A stretch of DNA of 8,845 nucleotides from NCBI GenBank assembly GCA_947057505.1, contig CAMSEM010000048.1, positions 1-8,845 on the forward strand. Direction: 5' to 3'. This DNA comes from an uncultured Clostridium sp. (GTDB lineage: Bacteria > Bacillota > Clostridia > TANB77 > CAG-508). Below the pieces are notes generated by a model that searched no databases, was not told where the DNA came from, and saw only the letters and a program-made list of their open reading frames with translations. Of this stretch, positions 5,726 to 8,845 are shown in pieces; position 1 is the first letter of the stretch; every line of letters begins with the position of its first letter. The position numbers and the translations under genes were made by a program.

Positions 5726-5980
5726 ATGATGGAAGTAAAAATTGGAAAAGTATACAGACATTTTAAAGGAAATTACTATTTTGTAGAAAATGTTGCCTTA
5801 GATTCAGAAACCCAAGAAAGAATTGTTATTTATAAACCTATTTATGACAGGCAAGATTCTAAAATTTGGGTAAGGCGTGAGAAAATGTTTTTAGAAGAAA
5901 TTCCAGATAGACCTGATAATATAACAGGTCAAAAACATAGATTTGAACTATGTACAGATATTGAAAAAAATTATTTATAA
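5726..5980 (+). CDS. DUF1653 domain protein
   Basis: An 84-residue protein almost entirely made of a DUF1653 domain, a small predicted beta fold of unknown function. Recognised pattern: KIGKVYRHFKGNYYFVENVALDSET (5-29), then a strand VIYKPIYD (34-41), KIWVRREKMFLEE (45-57), and a C-terminal GQKHRFEL (68-75). The aromatic-rich YRHFKGNYY and the WVRxxxMF motif are the hallmarks I used; this is memory of the family, not a search. The frame is open back to a GTG at 5654, but those codons encode the T-box terminator and would be non-coding leader. The ATG pair at 5726/5729 is preceded by AAGGTGG 8 bases upstream, so one of these is the start. It is the first gene behind the serine T-box and lies 29 bases before serS, so it should be made when tRNA-Ser is uncharged. 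Confidence 0.85.
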   Translation: MMEVKIGKVYRHFKGNYYFVENVALDSETQERIVIYKPIYDRQDSKIWVRREKMFLEEIPDRPDNITGQKHRFELCTDIEKNYL

Positions 5981-6009
5981 TGTCCCTAAAGTGACAAGGA
6001 GGTAAAAAA

Positions 6010-7302
6010 ATGATTGATATTAAATTTTTAAGAGAAAATCCAGAGTTGGTAAAGGAAAACATCAAAAAGAAGTTTCAAGACCATAAGTTGGTTTTGGTTG
6101 ATGAAGTGCTTGATTTAGATGTAAAAAATCGTGAAATTAAATTAAAGGGTGATGAGCTACGAAGTAAAAGAAATACTTTGAGTAGTGAAATTGGTAATTT
6201 AATGAAACAAGGTAAAAAGGATGAGGCTGAGGCTATTAAAGCTGAGGTACAAGCAGTCAATGCAGCTTTAGTAGAAACTGAAAAGTTAGAGGAAGAATAC
6301 AGTGCTCAAATTCAAGATAGAATGATGAAAATTCCAAATATCATTCATGATTCTGTTCCAATTGGTGAGGACGATAGCAAAAATGTAGAGATTGAGAAGT
6401 TTGGTGAGCCTATTGTTCCTTCTTATGAGGTTCCTTATCATGCTGATATTATGGAGTCTTTAAGCGGTCTTGATTTAGACAGTGCTCGTAGAGTTGCTGG
6501 TAATGGTTTTTATTACTTAATGGGAGATGTGGCAAGATTACATTCTGCTATTCTTTCTTATGCTAGAGATTTTATGATTAATAAAGGTTTTACTTATTGT
6601 ATTCCACCTTATATGATTCGTAGTAGTGTGGTTACTGGTGTTATGAGTTTTGAGGAAATGGATGCTATGATGTACAAAATTGAGGGTGAAGATTTATACT
6701 TAATTGGTACTAGTGAGCATTCTATGATTGGTAAGTTTAAAGAACAACTTTTACCAAAAGATGCTCTTCCTTATACTATGACTTCTTATTCTCCTTGCTT
6801 TAGAAAGGAAAAAGGTGCACATGGTATTGAAGAACGTGGTGTTTATCGTATTCACCAATTTGAAAAACAAGAAATGATTGTTGTTTGTGAGCCAGAAGAT
6901 AGCTGGAAATGGTATGATAAGTTATGGTCTTATACCGTTGAATTATTTAGAAGTATGGATATTCCTGTTCGTACTTTAGAGTGTTGTAGTGGTGATTTGG
7001 CTGATTTAAAGGCTAAAAGCTGTGATGTAGAGGCTTGGAGCCCTAGACAACAAAAATATTTTGAGGTTGGTAGCTGTTCTAATTTAACAGATAATCAAGC
7101 AAGACGTTTAGGTATTCGTATTAAAGGCGAAAAGGGAAATTATTATGCTCATACTTTAAATAATACTGTAGTTGCTCCTCCTCGTATGTTAATTGCCTTT
7201 TTAGAAAATCATTACCAAGAAGATGGTAGTGTTACAATTCCAGAAGTATTATGGCCATATATGGGTGGTACTAAGGTTTTAAGACCTTCTAAAAATAAAT
7301 AA
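6010..7302 (+). CDS. serS: serine--tRNA ligase
   Basis: A 430-residue class II synthetase that charges tRNA-Ser with serine in the cytoplasm. Residues 1-110 are the tRNA-binding domain: MIDIKFLRENPELVKENIKK at the start is typical, and about 33-100 form the long coiled-coil arm. The catalytic domain carries the serine-site TSE (234-236), motif 2 with R265 and the loop through HQFEK (282-286), and motif 3 with the invariant Arg in APPRMLIAFLEN (389-400). SCDVEAWSPRQQKYFEVGSC (337-356) is the SerRS signature. Motif 2 (FRKEKGAHGIEERG) and motif 3 (HTLNNTVVAPPR) differ from the common bacterial forms (FRSEAGxxGRDTxG; HTLNGSGLAVGR) and look closer to a variant I associate with archaeal and some clostridial enzymes. 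The ATG at 6010 follows AAGGAGG at 5997-6003. It is controlled by the serine T-box upstream and followed by tdk after 24 bases. Confidence 0.97.
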   Translation: MIDIKFLRENPELVKENIKKKFQDHKLVLVDEVLDLDVKNREIKLKGDELRSKRNTLSSEIGNLMKQGKKDEAEAIKAEVQAVNAALVETEKLEEEYSAQIQDRMMKIPNIIHDSVPIGEDDSKNVEIEKFGEPIVPSYEVPYHADIMESLSGLDLDSARRVAGNGFYYLMGDVARLHSAILSYARDFMINKGFTYCIPPYMIRSSVVTGVMSFEEMDAMMYKIEGEDLYLIGTSEHSMIGKFKEQLLPKDALPYTMTSYSPCFRKEKGAHGIEERGVYRIHQFEKQEMIVVCEPEDSWKWYDKLWSYTVELFRSMDIPVRTLECCSGDLADLKAKSCDVEAWSPRQQKYFEVGSCSNLTDNQARRLGIRIKGEKGNYYAHTLNNTVVAPPRMLIAFLENHYQEDGSVTIPEVLWPYMGGTKVLRPSKNK

Positions 7303-7326
7303 ACACATTAAAGGGAGTAATAAAAA

Positions 7327-7914
7327 ATGGCAAAATTACATTTTAGATACGGCGCAATGAATGTGGGGAAAACAACCATTATGATTCAAACTGCATATAA
7401 CTATGAAGAAAGAGGTCAAAAAGTATTACTCATTAAACCATCCATAGATACAAAAGGAAATGAAAAAATTGTATCTAGAATAGGTTTAGCTAGAGATGTT
7501 GATGCTCTAATTTCACCAGATGATAAAATTTTTGATAAAATTGGGAATTGTTTAGATTGGGCAAACTGTATTTTAGTTGATGAAGCGCAGTTTTTAACTA
7601 AAAGCCAAGTAGATGAATTATATTATATAACTAAATTATATAATATTCCAGTAATTGCATTTGGTTTAAGAACAGATTTTAAGTCTAATGGTTTTGAAGG
7701 AAGTACTAGATTATTAGAGTTAGCAGATGCTTTAGAAGAAATGCCTACTATTTGCAGATGTGGCAAAAAAGCTCGATTTAGTGCGAGAAAAGTAAATGGC
7801 GAATTTACAAGTGATGGTGATATTGTATTAATTGATGGTACCCCGAATATTGAATACGAATCTCTTTGTGGTTCTTGCTATATTCATAAAGTATTAAATA
7901 TAAATAATAAGTAA
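7327..7914 (+). CDS. tdk: thymidine kinase (type II)
   Basis: A 195-residue type II thymidine kinase, which phosphorylates thymidine to dTMP in nucleoside salvage. P-loop GAMNVGKTT (9-17), where the family usually has GPMxSGKT; K15 and T16 are kept. The Walker B/catalytic segment LVDEAQF is at 83-89, with E86 as the presumed general base. FGLRTDF (112-118) is the usual strand leading to the lasso region. The structural zinc site is complete: C143 and C145 (CRC), and C181 and C184 (CGSC). ESLCGSC corresponds to the conserved segment near the thymidine site. Length matches the family. The ATG at 7327 has AAAGGGAG upstream. It lies between serS and engB in the T-box operon with short gaps, so it should be co-regulated by tRNA-Ser charging unless an internal promoter exists; I see none in the 24-base gap. 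Confidence 0.95.
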   Translation: MAKLHFRYGAMNVGKTTIMIQTAYNYEERGQKVLLIKPSIDTKGNEKIVSRIGLARDVDALISPDDKIFDKIGNCLDWANCILVDEAQFLTKSQVDELYYITKLYNIPVIAFGLRTDFKSNGFEGSTRLLELADALEEMPTICRCGKKARFSARKVNGEFTSDGDIVLIDGTPNIEYESLCGSCYIHKVLNINNK

Positions 7915-7925
7915 GGAGTATTATC

Positions 7926-8513
7926 ATGTTTATTAAAAATCCTGAGTTTAAAATTTCGGCTGTTAGCCCTAAGCAATATCCAACAGATGATTTACCACAA
8001 GTTGTATTAGTAGGAAAGTCTAATGTTGGAAAGTCTTCTTTTATTAATACTTTGGTAAATCGTAAAAAGCTTGCACGTACTAGTAGTGAGCCTGGTAAAA
8101 CAAGACAAATTAATTTTTATAATATGGATGACAAATTTTATTTTGTAGATTTACCAGGTTATGGTTATAGTAAAATGTCTAAGCAAGAACAAGTAAGAGT
8201 GGGAAATTTTATTGAAGAGTATTTGCAAACAAGTCAAAATATTGCTTTAATTATTTTCTTAATTGATATTAGGCATACACCTACTCAAAATGATAAGTTA
8301 ATGTATGATTATATTTTTAAAACGAATTTACCTTGTATGGTAATTGCAAGTAAGGCAGATAAGATTGCGGTTACGAAAGTTAATGGCTATGTAGAGGATC
8401 TGCAAAAAGTTTTAAATCCTTTACATGATTTAACGTTTTTACCATTTTCTTCTGAGAGAAAATCTTATACTGAAGATGTTTGGGAAGCAATTGAGAAAAT
8501 ATTACTAAAATAG
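7926..8513 (+). CDS. engB: ribosome biogenesis GTPase EngB/YsxC
   Basis: A 195-residue GTPase of the EngB (YihA/YsxC) family, essential in Bacillus for late assembly of the 50S subunit. All G motifs are present: G1 GKSNVGKSS (30-38), G2 PGKTRQINFY (56-65), G3 DLPGYGYS (75-82), G4 SKADK (142-146, Ser in place of the usual Thr), and G5 FSSERK (174-179). RHTPTQND (116-123) is also a family hallmark. There is no membrane segment. Length fits (about 195-200). The ATG at 7926 has AAGGAG upstream, only 11 bases after the tdk stop, so translation is tightly linked to tdk. It is the last gene of the operon and is followed by a strong hairpin. In many bacteria engB sits next to lon or clpX; here it rides behind serS and tdk. 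Confidence 0.96.
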   Translation: MFIKNPEFKISAVSPKQYPTDDLPQVVLVGKSNVGKSSFINTLVNRKKLARTSSEPGKTRQINFYNMDDKFYFVDLPGYGYSKMSKQEQVRVGNFIEEYLQTSQNIALIIFLIDIRHTPTQNDKLMYDYIFKTNLPCMVIASKADKIAVTKVNGYVEDLQKVLNPLHDLTFLPFSSERKSYTEDVWEAIEKILLK

Positions 8514-8526
8514 CCTTTTAAAGTCA

Positions 8527-8596
8527 AAAGCCTTGTAATATAGAATTTTTTTAGCTACGCCTACAAAATTTCTATATTACAAGGCTTTATTTTTTA
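8527..8596. terminator. terminator of the serS operon, between convergent genes
   Basis: Perfect 19-bp inverted repeat: 8527-8545 with 8570-8588, extendable by 4 more A-T pairs past one mismatch. The plus side continues attttttaa. It lies 13 bases after the engB stop and 5 bases before the stop of the minus-strand DUF951 gene, so it probably serves both, although the minus-side tail (ttgacttt) is weaker. Confidence 0.9.
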
Positions 8597-8782
8597 ATTA
8601 TTTTCTTTTTCCATTTTTTTGGTAATTGCTTTTAGGGCTTTTGGTCTTTCCATTGTAATGATATGTCCACAGCCTAAGCATTTTAGTTTAAAGTCAACGC
8701 CTACACGTGTTAGTTCCCATAGTTTACTACCACATGGATGTTGCTTTTTGGTTCTTACAATATCTCCTACTTCATATTCCAT
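8594..8782 (-). CDS. DUF951 protein (YyzM-like)
   Basis: A 62-residue protein of the DUF951 family, function unknown. It begins EYEVGDIVRTKKQHPCGSKLW and continues with RVGVDFKLKCLGCGHIITMER. The HPCGS motif (C17) and the KCLGCGH motif (C35, C38, H40) are hallmarks and resemble a small metal-binding site. The C-terminus is lysine-rich (KALKAITKKMEKE). The frame also allows GTG at 8791, but the GGGAG site would then be only one base away. With ATG at 8782 the spacing is 10 bases and the protein starts like its relatives, so I chose 8782. It converges on engB and shares the hairpin at 8527-8588. Confidence 0.88.
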   Translation of the reverse strand: MEYEVGDIVRTKKQHPCGSKLWELTRVGVDFKLKCLGCGHIITMERPKALKAITKKMEKENN

Positions 8783-8845
8783 AGGAACCACTCTCCCTTC
8801 TTTTCTTTTTAACTATAACTCGTAGTTTTTTTCTTAAACATGTAA

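Noticed and set aside
5859..6260. Two minus-strand frames opposite the DUF1653-serS junction and the serS start
   Set aside because: Both are opposite well-supported genes, without ribosome-binding sites or motifs.
8619..8825. Plus-strand frame opposite the DUF951 gene
   Set aside because: The minus strand encodes the HPCGS and KCLGCGH motifs with a Shine-Dalgarno site; the plus frame has neither.
8809..8844. Possible C-terminal tail (YMFKKKTTSYS) of a minus-strand gene entering from the right edge
   Set aside because: Only 11 codons of simple AT-rich sequence in view; no independent support.

Overview
The window is AT-rich throughout, in genes and spacers alike, and has strong Shine-Dalgarno sites, T-tract terminators, a T-box leader, and homologues of the yaaL-bofA pair. 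This points to a low-GC Firmicute, most likely a member of the Clostridia from a spore-forming lineage. Nothing in the sequence allows a genus call. There are no rRNA, tRNA, CRISPR, insertion sequence or phage genes.

Left part (1-2590, nearly all minus strand). A bidirectional-looking hairpin at 70-100 ends a plus-strand unit entering from the left edge and a minus-strand lipoprotein gene (DUF5052-like). The lipoprotein gene has its own near-consensus promoter, whose -35 box overlaps the bofA stop codon. Upstream of it lie bofA (inhibitor of pro-sigmaK processing, TTG start) and yaaL (DUF2508), driven by a good promoter at 1508-1536. Before those comes a CaCA-type cation exchanger.

Middle part (2590-5290, minus strand). 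Three genes read as one unit: a Gfo/Idh/MocA-type oxidoreductase that lacks the expected start of its Rossmann domain, a Nudix hydrolase with an intact Nudix box, and a P-loop kinase with a thymidylate-kinase-like core and an unusual N-terminal extension. The unit ends at a perfect 14-bp hairpin (2545-2578). Their joint role is unknown.

Right part (5290-8590, plus strand). A complete T-box riboswitch can be folded by eye: Stem I with a UCC (serine) specifier, a Stem II pseudoknot, Stem III, and mutually exclusive antiterminator and terminator. It has its own promoter. It controls an operon of DUF1653 gene, serS, tdk (thymidine kinase) and engB/ysxC (ribosome-assembly GTPase), closed by a 19-bp hairpin. 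Uncharged tRNA-Ser should therefore raise not only seryl-tRNA synthetase but also three linked genes with no direct tie to serine. A convergent DUF951 gene closes the window.

The most interesting points are the DUF1653 gene as first gene under a serine T-box, the headless oxidoreductase with its Nudix and kinase partners, an inverted repeat midway between the divergent promoters, and a hairpin that would bury the bofA start site. I do not see an unmistakable new defence or mobile system.
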